Below are positions 18,431 through 27,052 of a stretch of DNA of 33,017 nt, one piece after another; the first letter of the stretch is position 1; each line of letters begins with the position of its first letter. This DNA is from Streptomyces diastatochromogenes (GTDB taxonomy: Bacteria; Actinomycetota; Actinomycetes; Streptomycetales; Streptomycetaceae). The notes beneath the pieces are model-generated. The model saw nothing but the letters and a program-made list of their open reading frames with translations, did not search any database and had not been told where the DNA came from. A program made the position numbers and the translations under genes. The stretch lies in contig NZ_MCGQ01000108.1 in the NCBI RefSeq assembly GCF_002242805.1, positions 1 through 33,017 on the forward strand, in the 5' to 3' direction.

Positions 18431-19620
18431 ACCCCGAAGTCCTCTCCCACATCGACCGGCTGACCGGCGACGACCTGCCCGCCTACGTCTACGACCTGCA
18501 CGCCCTGCGCGAGCACGTCCGCGCCGTCCGTGCCGCGCTGCCCGAACGGGCCGAGCTGCTGTACGCGGCCAAGGCGAACTCCGACGCACGCCTGTTGCGT
18601 GTTCTCGCCGACCACGTCGACGGCTTCGAGGTCGCCTCCGGCGGCGAACTCGGCCATGTGCGCGCCCTGTTCCCCGACATCCCGATCGCGTTCGGCGGCC
18701 CGGGCAAGACACCCGCCGAGCTCGCCGAGGCCGCCCGCCTCGGCGTATCCCGGCTGCACATCGAGAGCGCACACGAACTGCGCCTGCTGACGACCGTGCT
18801 GGGCGACCGCAGTATCGACATCCTGCTGCGCGTCAACCTGCCGCTGACCCCGGGACCGGTGGCCCTGGTCATGGGCGGGCGCCCCAGCCCCTTCGGTCTG
18901 GAACCGGCCCAGCTGGACGGGTGTCTCGCCGTCATCGCCGACGACCAGCGCCTGAGGCTGCGCGGCCTGCATGTCCATCTCGCCAGCGGTCTCCACGCGC
19001 CCGGCCACCTGGACCTGGCCGAGGACGTCCTGACCTGGGCCCGGGACTGGGCCCAGGCCCACCACATCGACCTGACCGAAGTCAACATCGGTGGCGGCAT
19101 GGGGGTCGACTACGCCCACCCGGACCAGCGGTTCGACTGGGCGGCCTTCGGTGCCGGACTCCACCGGCTGCTCTCCCGGCACCGGAACCTGACGGTGCGG
19201 ATCGAGCCCGGCCGCTCGCTCACCGCCTACTGCGGCTGGTACGTCACCGAGGTCCTGGACGTGAAGCACAGCCACGGCGAGGCATTCGCCGTCCTGCGGG
19301 GCGGCACCCACCACCTGCGCACCCCCGCTGCCAAACAGCACAACCAGCCCTTCCGGATCATCCCGGTCGACACCTGGCCCCACCCCTGGCCGCGCCCGCA
19401 GGCACGGCGCGAACCAGTGACGCTCGTCGGCCAGTTGTGCACGCCCAAGGACGTCCTGGCCCACCGCGTTCCGGTACGACAGCTGCGCTGCGGCGACCGG
19501 ATCGCGTTCGCCATGGCCGGTGCCTACGCCTGGAACATCTCCCACCACGACTTCCTCATGCACCCCGCACCGGCTTTCCGCCACCTGGACAAGGCACCCC
19601 TCACAGCCGATGTCTCGTGA
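18427..19620 (+). CDS. PLP-dependent fold-III decarboxylase (SbnH/LysA-like)
   Basis: A 397-residue enzyme of the ornithine/diaminopimelate decarboxylase family. Lys49 in LLYAAKANSD is the Schiff-base lysine; HVHLASG (182-188) stacks on the cofactor; IGGGMGV (221-227) binds the phosphate; IEPGRSL (259-265) and the catalytic Cys of GQLCTPKDVL are present. Together with two NIS synthetases, the best match in role is SbnH of the staphyloferrin B pathway, which decarboxylates a citryl-diaminopropionate intermediate. A free amino acid substrate (ornithine, lysine, diaminopimelate) is equally possible; in staphyloferrin A loci the PLP partner is a racemase instead. GTG 18427 overlaps the previous stop by 4 nt. 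A LysA role in lysine synthesis is unlikely given the context. Confidence 0.9.
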   Translation: MNPEVLSHIDRLTGDDLPAYVYDLHALREHVRAVRAALPERAELLYAAKANSDARLLRVLADHVDGFEVASGGELGHVRALFPDIPIAFGGPGKTPAELAEAARLGVSRLHIESAHELRLLTTVLGDRSIDILLRVNLPLTPGPVALVMGGRPSPFGLEPAQLDGCLAVIADDQRLRLRGLHVHLASGLHAPGHLDLAEDVLTWARDWAQAHHIDLTEVNIGGGMGVDYAHPDQRFDWAAFGAGLHRLLSRHRNLTVRIEPGRSLTAYCGWYVTEVLDVKHSHGEAFAVLRGGTHHLRTPAAKQHNQPFRIIPVDTWPHPWPRPQARREPVTLVGQLCTPKDVLAHRVPVRQLRCGDRIAFAMAGAYAWNISHHDFLMHPAPAFRHLDKAPLTADVS

Positions 19621-19633
19621 GCGCCCGCCCCCC

Positions 19634-20932
19634 ATGACTGCCAACACAACCCGGGGCACCCTCGGGTCCCGCAACCTCCGCCGCTACCTGGCCGGACAAC
19701 TTGTCTCCAACACCGGCACCTGGATGCAGCGAGCCGCCCAGGACCTGCTCGCCCTCCATCTCACCGGCAACAGCGGCGCCGCCGTCGGCCTGCTCACCGC
19801 CCTGCAGTTCCTGCCCCAGACCCTGTTCGGCCTCACCGGCGGCGTCATCGCCGACCGCTTCCCCAAAAGACGGCTCCTGCTGATCACCCAGACCGCCATG
19901 GCCGTACAGTCACTGCTCCTGGGCCTGTTGACCCTCACCGGAACGATCACCCTGCGGTCCCTGTGCGCGCTGGCCATCGCCCTGGGCACCGCCACCGCCC
20001 TCGACCAGCCCGCGCGCAACGCCTTCATCTCCGAACTCGTCGACCGGGACCGTGTCCCCGGCGCAGTCAGCCTGAACGCCGCCCAGTTCAACGTCGCCCG
20101 CATCCTCGGCCCGGCCCTCGCGGGCCTTGCCGTCGCCACCGCGGGACCTGGCCCGGTCTTCCTGGCCAACACCGCTTCGTACTTGGCCGTCCTGTACGGA
20201 CTGATCACCATCCGCCCCGAAGAACTCGTCACGCCCGCCGCTGCCAACCCCCGCAACACCGGACTGAGGGACGCCCTCCGACACATCGCCGCCACCCCGG
20301 AACTGCTCCTGCCGATCGCGATCATCGGCTTCGTCGGTACCTTCGGCCTGAATTTCCAGGTCACCATCGCAGTGGTCGCCGTCACCGTCTTCCACACAGG
20401 CTCCGCCGCCTTCGGCTACCTGTCCGCCGCATACGCCGCCGGCAGCCTGATCGGCGCCCTGCGCGGCGCCGCCGGCGGGCGGCTCCCCACCGCACGGAAC
20501 CTGATCGCCTCGACAGTCGCCTTCGGGCTCCTCGAAGCCACCGTCGGGCTCATGCCCGGCTACGTCACCTTCCTGATCCTGCTCATCCCCACCGGCCTGG
20601 CCGGCGCGACCGCGACAACCACCGCCAACGCCCTCACCCAACTCAAGGCCGACCCGCACCTGCGCGGCCGCGTCATGTCCGTCTACTTCCTCGTCCTCCT
20701 CGGCGGAACCCCCCTTGGCGCCCCCCTGGTCGGCTGGGTCTCCGACACCCTCGGCGCCCGTTACAGCCTGATCCTCGGCGGCCTGATCTCCGCCACCGCC
20801 GCCCTCGTACTCCCCCGCCTGATCACCTACCGCACCCGGCCCTCAACGCGGTCCGGGCCGCTGCCGACCACCATCACCGAAGAAACGCTCACCGGCACCC
20901 CGGTACGCCGCACAGGCCAACGCCGACAATGA
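19634..20932 (+). CDS. Major facilitator superfamily exporter, likely siderophore efflux
   Basis: A 432-residue protein with about 12 hydrophobic segments. Motif A between TM2 and TM3 reads GGVIADRFPKRRLL, and ALDQPARNAFISELV with AQFNVARILGPALAG is typical of the MFS_3/EntS-like exporters found beside siderophore and antibiotic genes. The C-terminus (about 400-432) is hydrophilic and Thr/Arg-rich. It is the last gene of the siderophore operon, matching the place of SfaA or SbnD exporters in staphyloferrin loci. The start is uncertain: ATG 19634 is used, and an in-frame ATG at 19610 overlaps the decarboxylase; neither has a strong ribosome site, so coupling is likely. No uptake receptor gene follows. 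Confidence 0.9.
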   Translation: MTANTTRGTLGSRNLRRYLAGQLVSNTGTWMQRAAQDLLALHLTGNSGAAVGLLTALQFLPQTLFGLTGGVIADRFPKRRLLLITQTAMAVQSLLLGLLTLTGTITLRSLCALAIALGTATALDQPARNAFISELVDRDRVPGAVSLNAAQFNVARILGPALAGLAVATAGPGPVFLANTASYLAVLYGLITIRPEELVTPAAANPRNTGLRDALRHIAATPELLLPIAIIGFVGTFGLNFQVTIAVVAVTVFHTGSAAFGYLSAAYAAGSLIGALRGAAGGRLPTARNLIASTVAFGLLEATVGLMPGYVTFLILLIPTGLAGATATTTANALTQLKADPHLRGRVMSVYFLVLLGGTPLGAPLVGWVSDTLGARYSLILGGLISATAALVLPRLITYRTRPSTRSGPLPTTITEETLTGTPVRRTGQRRQ

Positions 20933-21067
20933 CGACGTTACGACCTGCCGGGGCCTCCCCGGCCGATGTGCCGGCCCTGGTCCGGGCCCATCCCCCCGCC
21001 ACCGCCCTCGGGCGCGCCGGTGATCGTCCTCGATGTGGCCGACGGCCGTCCGCTCTCGGTCACCACG

Positions 21068-21643
21068 TCAGGCGGCGAACCCGATGTTGGTGACGTACTC
21101 GTACTGGCCCCACTCGGAGCCGAGGTCCACCACCGCGTCGCTGATCCAGGCGTCGTCCAGGGCCGCTTCGTCATCGTTGGCCCACGCCTCGACGATCCGG
21201 TCCCAGTGACGGACGTTGAGCGTGCGGTAGGTAACCACGCGCTGGCGGGGCCGGTCGACCTGGGACTGGTTGAGCGGGTGGAACTCGACACGGGTTCCGC
21301 GGCCTTCACGGTTGAGGCGCGCGAGCAGGTAGCGGGCGACGTTGTGTCGGCGCACCGTTCGGTAGGCCGTCTCGATGCGCTCGAGGTTCTTCTTCGAAGG
21401 GCTGCGCCTGCCGTCCAGCCACGCCTTGAGCGTCCGATCGGTGACGGTCAGGCCGACCTCGCGGGCCGCCTGGCGGGCGTGTTCGGTGCGAGTGAGGTAG
21501 TGCAGGCGCGCGAGCAGGCCACGCCGTGCTGTGATCGAGGTGGCGATGAAGCTGGCGAGAGCATCGAGTTGGCGAGCCACGGCCTCATGTCCCTTGACGC
21601 CGCGAGCACCATACTTGCCGAACTCGATATTCCTCTCCGGCAC
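21068..21643 (-). CDS. Helix-turn-helix protein resembling the telomere terminal protein Tpg
   Basis: A basic 191-residue protein. After about 40 N-terminal residues it has ARLHYLTRTEHARQAAREVG and DRTLKAWLDGRRSPSKKNLE, a helix-turn-helix (about 45-90). A basic helical region follows (RTVRRHNVARYLLARLNREG), then a beta-strand/helix C-terminal part. From memory, the order of elements and pieces such as A-R-x-x-Y-L, the HTH, the K-x-x-L helix and the GTxVEF strand follow Tpg, the ~184-residue protein attached to Streptomyces chromosome ends. The similarity is partial, so this could be another HTH family. GTG 21643 follows GAGGAG at about 6 nt. Convergent with the siderophore operon. No Tap-like gene adjoins it; one lies 7 kb away. 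Confidence 0.85.
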   Translation of the reverse strand: MPERNIEFGKYGARGVKGHEAVARQLDALASFIATSITARRGLLARLHYLTRTEHARQAAREVGLTVTDRTLKAWLDGRRSPSKKNLERIETAYRTVRRHNVARYLLARLNREGRGTRVEFHPLNQSQVDRPRQRVVTYRTLNVRHWDRIVEAWANDDEAALDDAWISDAVVDLGSEWGQYEYVTNIGFAA

Positions 21644-21962
21644 CTTCGTCTCCTCAGCCCGCTAATTGACGAAACCTCAAGCGCCCGTTGCTCTCAGGGA
21701 GTCAAGAATACCCGCCGTCAGTTCTGAAACTACACCGCCACTCGCTCCACTTGCGCGATCTTGATGTCGGCGTAGGCGTGCCGACGGCGGTGGCAGAGGC
21801 GGGCGCGGTGTTGGGGAGGCGGACGCGCGCGAGTCTCCGGGGAGGGACCGAGGGATCCCCGCATCTCGTCGTGGCTCGAAAGAATCTGTACGATGCGTGC
21901 GCCCATGGGCTCTTGTCGGGAGATGTCCCGCGGGGCCCCTCTTCTCACCACGGGGGATATAT
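21644..21962. other. Divergent intergenic region
   Basis: These 319 nt separate the Tpg-like gene from the secreted-protein gene. No supported gene, RNA or clear promoter was seen. The first 60 nt (21650-21730) are less GC-rich than the flanks and contain reverse-strand TTGACT and TTGAGG, which could be -35 elements without a matching -10. A 73-codon reverse frame (21730-21951) has mixed codon use and no ribosome site. Confidence 0.4.
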
Positions 21963-22766
21963 ATGCGCAGACGCGCTTCGGTCGCCGCTCTGTCCGGCGT
22001 CCTGGTTCTCTGTTCGGCTCTGGTGTTTCCCGCCGCCGCGCAGGCGCACGCGGGGCCTATGACCAGTGACGACGACACGACGATCACGAAGGTCGTCGTC
22101 AACGGCGGCAAGGACATCGTCCTCGGCACCTCCGCCAAGAAGTCGTTCACCGCCACGGTGACCGCGGCCGACCCGGACGGCGTCACCGGCGGCTGGGTCG
22201 CCCTGTGGCACGGCACCTCCTTCGATGACCAGGGCAGGGACGGCGCTCTGTTTCCCGCCGAGGAGGGATCGGGCTCATGCGTGGCGGCCGATGCCCAGAC
22301 GTCGACGTGCACGGTCCACTTCACCGTGGATCCGAAGGTTGACATGACCACGAACTCCTATGCGGGCACCTGGCACGCGTACGCCATCGCGTACGGCCGC
22401 CCGAGCGGTTCCGTCAGCGACGGATACGCCGGCTCCGTGCACATCAAGCGCAACACCACGCTGACCGCGAATGCCTCGCCCGAGCCGGTGGCCCATGGCC
22501 GGACCATCACGGTCAAGGGCAAGCTCACCCGCGCCAACTGGGAGACCCATGCGTACGCGGGCCTGAGCAACGTGTCGGTGAAGCTCCAGTTCCGCAAGTC
22601 GGGCACCAGCACGTACACGACCCTCAAGACCGTCACCAGCGGCTCCGGCGGAGCGGTGACGGCCACCACGACGGCGACGACCGACGGGTACTACCGCTTC
22701 TCCTACGCGGGTACCACGGCCACCAACGCCGCGACGTCGGCCAGCGACTTCGTCGACGTCCAGTAG
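21963..22766 (+). CDS. Secreted beta-rich protein of unknown function
   Basis: A 267-residue protein with a classical Sec signal peptide: MRRR, a hydrophobic core (7-27), and a probable signal peptidase I site after AAAQA (about residue 29). The first mature domain (about 35-165) contains VTAADPDGVTGGWVALWHG and two Cys (SGSCVAADAQTSTC), likely a disulfide. The second (about 170-267), starting LTANASPEPVAHGRTITVKG and ending GYYRFSYAGTTAT, has the pattern of an immunoglobulin-like beta-sandwich seen at the ends of many Streptomyces secreted proteins. ATG 21963 follows GGGGGA at 6 nt. It is monocistronic, with a strong hairpin after the stop. The role is unknown; there is no catalytic motif, and binding to a surface or polymer is a guess. 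Confidence 0.85.
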   Translation: MRRRASVAALSGVLVLCSALVFPAAAQAHAGPMTSDDDTTITKVVVNGGKDIVLGTSAKKSFTATVTAADPDGVTGGWVALWHGTSFDDQGRDGALFPAEEGSGSCVAADAQTSTCTVHFTVDPKVDMTTNSYAGTWHAYAIAYGRPSGSVSDGYAGSVHIKRNTTLTANASPEPVAHGRTITVKGKLTRANWETHAYAGLSNVSVKLQFRKSGTSTYTTLKTVTSGSGGAVTATTTATTDGYYRFSYAGTTATNAATSASDFVDVQ

Positions 22767-23124
22767 GAACCCGGGACCCGCTTCCGCGACCAGGGACAGA
22801 GGAACGGGAACCCCGCCGTCGAGATCAGTCTCGGTCTCCCGGATGCGGGGTTCCCGTCGCGTACGGGTTCTCCTCTCCCTCCTTGAGGATGCCCACCGGT
22901 CGTCCCCTGGGCACTCGGTGGCGGTCGCGGTGTCAGCGACGGTCACGACGAGCTGCTGCAGCAGCGGAAGACCACGAAGGCCACGACTTCGCGTTCGGGG
23001 GCCTGTTGGTCTCGTTCTCCGGCTGCTTCGCCCTGCTCGACGACGGGGACACGGTCGTTTCGGGAGGAGCGGCAACGCCGATTAGGCTGCGCTGACAGGT
23101 TGAGGCGGCCGGCAGGGGGACCAC
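22767..23124. other. Intergenic region containing a terminator hairpin
   Basis: These 358 nt follow the secreted-protein gene. The hairpin at 22805-22856 is the only structure recognised. Short frames across 22843-23095 lack the codon bias and ribosome sites of genes. A GGGGGA ribosome-like site lies just before the GTG at 23125. Confidence 0.4.
22805..22856 (+). terminator. Inverted repeat, probable terminator of the secreted-protein gene
   Basis: CGGGAACCCCGC (22805-22816) and GCGGGGTTCCCG (22845-22856) are perfect 12-bp complements with a 28-nt loop. It starts 38 nt after the stop codon at 22766. No U-tract follows, as is usual for Streptomyces terminators. Confidence 0.65.
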
Positions 23125-23982
23125 GTGGATGTCATTGAGCGCGAGCTGACCGATCCCTGGGAAGGCGTTCTGGTCGTTCCCGCCCGCGGCAGTGACGTCG
23201 GTGTCCTGGTCCTGGCGGGATCCAGTGGGCGCGTCGAACGGGAGAGAGCACGCATCCTCGCCCAGCAGGGCATGACGGCGGTGTCGATCCGCTGGTTCGG
23301 CGGGCCGGGGCAGTCCCCGGGGATCTGCGAGATCCCCCTGGAGACCTTCACCGCCGCCGTCGACCTCCTCCGGTTGAACGGGGCACGACGCATCGGCATT
23401 CTCGGCACTTCCAAGGGGGCTGAGGCGGCGCTGCTCACGGCAGTGCACGATCCGCGCGTGGACGTTGTCGTCGCGATGTCGCCCACGTCCCGGGTCTGGT
23501 GCAACGTCGGACCAGGGCGCGATGGAGCCCAGCACCCGTATCGATCGTCGTGGACCTGGCGAGAGCAGGCGGTGCCTTTCGTCCCGCTGGACGATTCCTG
23601 GACTCCCGCAGAGACGGACGGTGGGCCGGTCGCCATCCGCGGGTGGTACGAACTGAGCGAGCGGACGTTCGCTGATCTGCTGCCTCCGGCGGAGATCCCC
23701 GTGGACAAGGCGCGGGCCGATCTGCTGGTGGTCGCAGGCGGCGACGATGCGATGTGGCCGTCTCTTCCCTTCGCCGAACAACTGGCACAACGCCGACGCT
23801 CAGTCGGGGCCACGGTGCGTCTGATCACCCGCCACGATGCCGGCCACCGCCCACGTCTTCCTGGCGAGAGCCCGGCGGCGGCATCCCCGCACTTCCAGTA
23901 CGGAGGCACGCCGGAGGCTGACGCGCTTTTGGGGGCAGCGGCCTGGCCCCACGTCCTCGACGCCTTCCGCAGCAGGGGCTGA
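23125..23982 (+). CDS. Alpha/beta hydrolase with a BAAT/acyl-CoA thioesterase-like C-terminal domain
   Basis: A 285-residue alpha/beta hydrolase without signal peptide. The oxyanion region is VLVLAGSSGRVERERARILA (28-47), the nucleophile elbow GILGTSKGAEAALL gives Ser96, the acid lies in VVAGGDDAMWPS (Asp207 or Asp208) and the base is His241 in RHDAGHR. The SKGAE elbow and the DDAMWPS acid motif match the BAAT C-terminal family (bile acid-CoA amino acid transferase and acyl-CoA thioesterase), which in bacteria acts on small acyl esters or thioesters of unknown identity. The N-terminal beta domain of eukaryotic relatives is absent, as usual in bacteria. GTG 23125 follows GGGGGA. It is convergent with the FG-GAP gene 56 nt away. 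Confidence 0.87.
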   Translation: MDVIERELTDPWEGVLVVPARGSDVGVLVLAGSSGRVERERARILAQQGMTAVSIRWFGGPGQSPGICEIPLETFTAAVDLLRLNGARRIGILGTSKGAEAALLTAVHDPRVDVVVAMSPTSRVWCNVGPGRDGAQHPYRSSWTWREQAVPFVPLDDSWTPAETDGGPVAIRGWYELSERTFADLLPPAEIPVDKARADLLVVAGGDDAMWPSLPFAEQLAQRRRSVGATVRLITRHDAGHRPRLPGESPAAASPHFQYGGTPEADALLGAAAWPHVLDAFRSRG

Positions 23983-24038
23983 CCCTCCCTCCGGTCGATC
24001 GCACACGAAGCTCGGAAGGGGTGGGGGAACCAGCGGAC

Positions 24039-25511
24039 CTACGGAATCACCAGCCCCGGCCCGTTGTCCCCACCCAGGTTCTCCCCGAACTCCGCTCTCG
24101 CCGCCGGCGCCCTCAGATCCACCGGGTTCTCCGTGAAGGCCTTGGAAGCCGTCAGACCGGAAGCCGTGCCGCGCAGCAGCCACACCGCGCCACCGTTCGC
24201 GACCGTGCCCAGGTCCTCACCCGGCGCGCCCGCGGCCAGGTCCGCCTTCCCGTCCCCCGTCACGTCCAGCAGCCGTACCGAGCCGCCGAAGAGGTCACCC
24301 CTCTCCACGCTCCCCGGCACACCCGGTGTGTCCTGGTGGAAGGCCTGCGCGCCCGTGCCGGTGAGCCCGCCCCTGCCGCCCTTGAGCAGCACGACCGAAC
24401 CGGCCTTCGCCACCGAGCCGATCGCCTCGCCCGGGTCGCCCACGGCCAGGTCCGCGTATCCGTCGCCGTTCACGTCGCCCGCGCTCAGCCGCGCCCCGAA
24501 CTGGTCACCCTTCTCACTCACGCCGGGCACGCCTGCGGTCTCCTGCGTGATCGTCTTCGTACGGGTCGTGCTGGGCCCGGCCGACGAGCCGTAGTAGATC
24601 TTGATCGTCCCCGGGTCCTCCTCCAGATACGTCTCACCGTTCGGGAAGACCCGGGTGGCGAGATCGGCGTAGCCGTCCTTGTCGAAGTCACCGACGGCGG
24701 TGGTGTTCGCGGAGGGCAGCCGTTGAGCGACGGTGGACAGGCCTTGTCGCGTGCCGAGCCACAGCTTGCCGCCCTCGGCGTGGTCCTCGTAGACGTAGAA
24801 GGTCGCGAGGTCGTCGATGCCGTCGCCGTTGAAGTCGCCTGCCGCGGTGGAGCAGATCGTGTTGTCGGTGCTGAACACGGTCAGCTGCTGCTCGCGCGCC
24901 GGCGCCCCGCTCCGGTCGAACGGGCCGTAGAGCACCGCGCGGAAGTCGAAGTCCTCGGCGTTGCGCATGAAGAGGTCCGTGTGCCCGTCGCCGTCGAAGT
25001 CGCCCGCGGTGACGTCCTCGCCGACGAACGCGTTCGCAGGCGCGGGGATGCGCACCGCGCCCGTGCCGGAGATGCCCGTCGTGCGGCCCCAGAGGATGAT
25101 CACCGAGCCGCCGATGTTGTTCGCCGGCTGGTACTCGTTCGTCGCCACGGCCAGGTCGGTCAGACCGTCGCCGTCCAGGTCACGGGGGATCAGCGCGTAA
25201 CCGAAGCCGTGGTTGTCGCCGGAGCTGCCGGGCACGCCCGGGGTGTCCTGGGTGATGACCGTCGTACGGGCCGGGCCGAGGCCCTTCGCCGAGCCGTAGC
25301 TGATCGCGATGTAGCCCGCCCAGGAGTGGCCGCCCACGGTGGCGGCGGGGGCGGCGACGGCGAGGTCCTGGTAACCGTCGCCGTTGAAGTCCTCGCGCAC
25401 GGTGGCGTTGCCCTCGGCGGCGAACGCCTTGTTCCCGGCGAACGGCACGGTGAAGGCCCCGATCAGCGCGGCGGCTGCGGCGGCTGTGACGGCCGGTCTG
25501 CGGATGCCCAC
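24039..25511 (-). CDS. Secreted FG-GAP repeat protein (integrin-alpha-like beta-propeller)
   Basis: A 490-residue protein with a Sec signal peptide (about 1-32, ending NKAFA-AE). Seven calcium-binding loops are visible: DFNGDGYQDLAV, DLDGDGLTDLAV, DFDGDGHTDLFM, DFNGDGIDDLAT, DFDKDGYADLAT, DVNGDGYADLAV and DVTGDGKADLAA. This is the D-x-D-x-D-G-x-x-D pattern of FG-GAP/VCBS repeats and fits a seven-bladed propeller. Repeated connecting segments such as TQDTPGVPGS, TQETAGVPGV and HQDTPGVPGS support internal duplication. GTG 25511 follows AAGGAGG at 25516-25522 (complement). Streptomyces genomes carry many such proteins of unknown ligand; some pair with peptidases or esterases. It has no catalytic domain. 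Confidence 0.92.
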   Translation of the reverse strand: MGIRRPAVTAAAAAALIGAFTVPFAGNKAFAAEGNATVREDFNGDGYQDLAVAAPAATVGGHSWAGYIAISYGSAKGLGPARTTVITQDTPGVPGSSGDNHGFGYALIPRDLDGDGLTDLAVATNEYQPANNIGGSVIILWGRTTGISGTGAVRIPAPANAFVGEDVTAGDFDGDGHTDLFMRNAEDFDFRAVLYGPFDRSGAPAREQQLTVFSTDNTICSTAAGDFNGDGIDDLATFYVYEDHAEGGKLWLGTRQGLSTVAQRLPSANTTAVGDFDKDGYADLATRVFPNGETYLEEDPGTIKIYYGSSAGPSTTRTKTITQETAGVPGVSEKGDQFGARLSAGDVNGDGYADLAVGDPGEAIGSVAKAGSVVLLKGGRGGLTGTGAQAFHQDTPGVPGSVERGDLFGGSVRLLDVTGDGKADLAAGAPGEDLGTVANGGAVWLLRGTASGLTASKAFTENPVDLRAPAARAEFGENLGGDNGPGLVIP

Positions 25512-25794
25512 GGTTCCTCCTTGAAGCGCGAGCGGTGTCGAAGCGCGAGCGCACGCGAGTGAGATTCGACTGTGAGACACACGGCAACGGCAGATGGTTG
25601 TGCGGTGAACGGCGTATGAATGCCTCGCACGACACCGTGGGCCCGCCCGGTACCGCGTGCGGTGCCGAACCCGGACGGAACTCAGCGCGTCAGCCGGCCG
25701 CCCGCGCTACCGTCGGCGCGTTCGCTGCCACCAACGCGGTCTGGGCTCGCAAGCGTCGGGCCCCTGTTCACCCGCCGACGCGAGTGCCGGGTGA

Positions 25795-26955
25795 TCAAGA
25801 GACTGTGACGGCCGGTGGGGTCCACCTATGGGTGCGGGGCGTCGCGCTGGGGATGCCGTAGTCCTTCTTGAGCTGTTCGGGGATGGCGTAGTGCATGACC
25901 CGTCCGCGGGTGAGGGAGGACAGCTCCAACACGGTGGTGAGGTGGCCGAGACGGTCCAGGGCCCAGGCGCCGAGCGGGGAGCGGTCCTCGATGGTCTCCA
26001 GGACACCGAGGAGATGGGGTACGGCCTTGACGACGGTGTCCCACGGTGTGTGCGGTACACGGAGCCAGTCGGCGCAGGTGTCGCCGATGAGGTAGCGGAT
26101 CAGGGCGGAGACGATCGGGTCGAAGAAGGTGCCGGGTACCACCTCTTCGTAGAGGTCGATGAGTTGCCGGGTCAGGGTGGCGCCCTCCTCTGAGGGTCCC
26201 ATGTGCCGGATCATGTACCGGTCGAGGAAGTGGCGGGCCTCGTCGAGGGTCTTGGGGACGGCGTCCTGGTCGACGCCGAGCATGGCTCCGACGACGCGCC
26301 AGGCGTAGTAGTAGGCTTCCGCGCCTTCCTGTGACAGGTGGATGCCCAGGCGGTGCAGGCTGTCCAGCACGAGCAGCGAGAAGAACATCTGCCCGCCGAT
26401 CATGTCCTCCTGGTTGATCGGCGTGCCGAGCACGTCGGTGTCCCAGCGGTTCTCGCGCCTGAGGTGGTGGCGGATGGAGGCGTGCAGGAGGCGAACCTTC
26501 TGTGCGGCGGGGATGAAGCGGCTGCCGGCTTCGAAGGCGTCGGGCTGCATCAGGTAGACGGTGAACTGGCCCGTCTCCGCCATCCGCTTGGACGGGTACT
26601 TCAGTCCGTGGGTGGCGGACAGCAGCTTCGCCACGTGCGGGACGACGTAGCAGGCGGGCATGGAGGCGAAGGACAGGGCGGTGGAGATGTGCACGTTGTT
26701 GTCGATGAAGAACAGCCGGGCTTTCTCCATCTCGGCCCAGTCCACCCAGGCCGGCGGGACACGAGTGGCCTCGAGGTAGTCCCGGGCACTGTCGGGCAGC
26801 CCGTCCGGAAGGGGAGCGCCTGCCGTGGAGACGTAGCGCATCAGGGTGTTGAAGGTGCCCACCTCGCCGCGTTCGAAGAGGGCGGCGACGGTGGCGTCGG
26901 CGAGTTCGTCACCGGCGTTCCGCAGGGCGTCCATCGATGCTTCGGTGTAGGTCAT
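25795..26955 (-). CDS. MpaB/DUF2236-family oxygenase (latex-clearing-protein-like)
   Basis: A 386-residue protein of the ER-bound oxygenase MpaB / rubber oxygenase (DUF2236) family. The conserved KVRLLHASIRHHL (153-165) and GTPINQEDMIGGQMF segments are the hallmark of the fold, with His around 159-164 as candidate cofactor ligands. Residues 70-130 (VDWAEMEKARLFF ... GLKYPSKRMAETGQFTVYL) match the N-terminal half. Fungal MpaB cleaves the farnesyl side chain of an intermediate in mycophenolic acid synthesis, and bacterial Lcp cleaves polyisoprene; oxidative cleavage of a polyprenyl chain is therefore a reasonable guess. ATG 26955 follows AAGGAG at 8 nt. It lies 97 nt downstream of a polyprenyl diphosphate synthase on the same strand, which strengthens the link to an isoprenoid substrate. 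Confidence 0.85.
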   Translation of the reverse strand: MTYTEASMDALRNAGDELADATVAALFERGEVGTFNTLMRYVSTAGAPLPDGLPDSARDYLEATRVPPAWVDWAEMEKARLFFIDNNVHISTALSFASMPACYVVPHVAKLLSATHGLKYPSKRMAETGQFTVYLMQPDAFEAGSRFIPAAQKVRLLHASIRHHLRRENRWDTDVLGTPINQEDMIGGQMFFSLLVLDSLHRLGIHLSQEGAEAYYYAWRVVGAMLGVDQDAVPKTLDEARHFLDRYMIRHMGPSEEGATLTRQLIDLYEEVVPGTFFDPIVSALIRYLIGDTCADWLRVPHTPWDTVVKAVPHLLGVLETIEDRSPLGAWALDRLGHLTTVLELSSLTRGRVMHYAIPEQLKKDYGIPSATPRTHRWTPPAVTVS

Positions 26956-27052
26956 GACGGGGCTCCTTGTCTTTCGCGGATCGTCCGCGAGCGGCGGGAG
27001 GGGCTGGGGCCGGGTCAGGCCGGCTCGGGTCTGTGCGACGTCGGTGCGAGAG

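Noticed and set aside
15908..18772. Very long reverse frame (954 codons) opposite the siderophore genes
   Set aside because: It is the antisense shadow of the two synthetases: Arg/Gly-rich, no family motif, and the forward frames have full sets of NIS motifs.
22843..23095. Short forward frames downstream of the hairpin
   Set aside because: Arg-rich, no ribosome site, poor codon bias; likely non-coding spacer.
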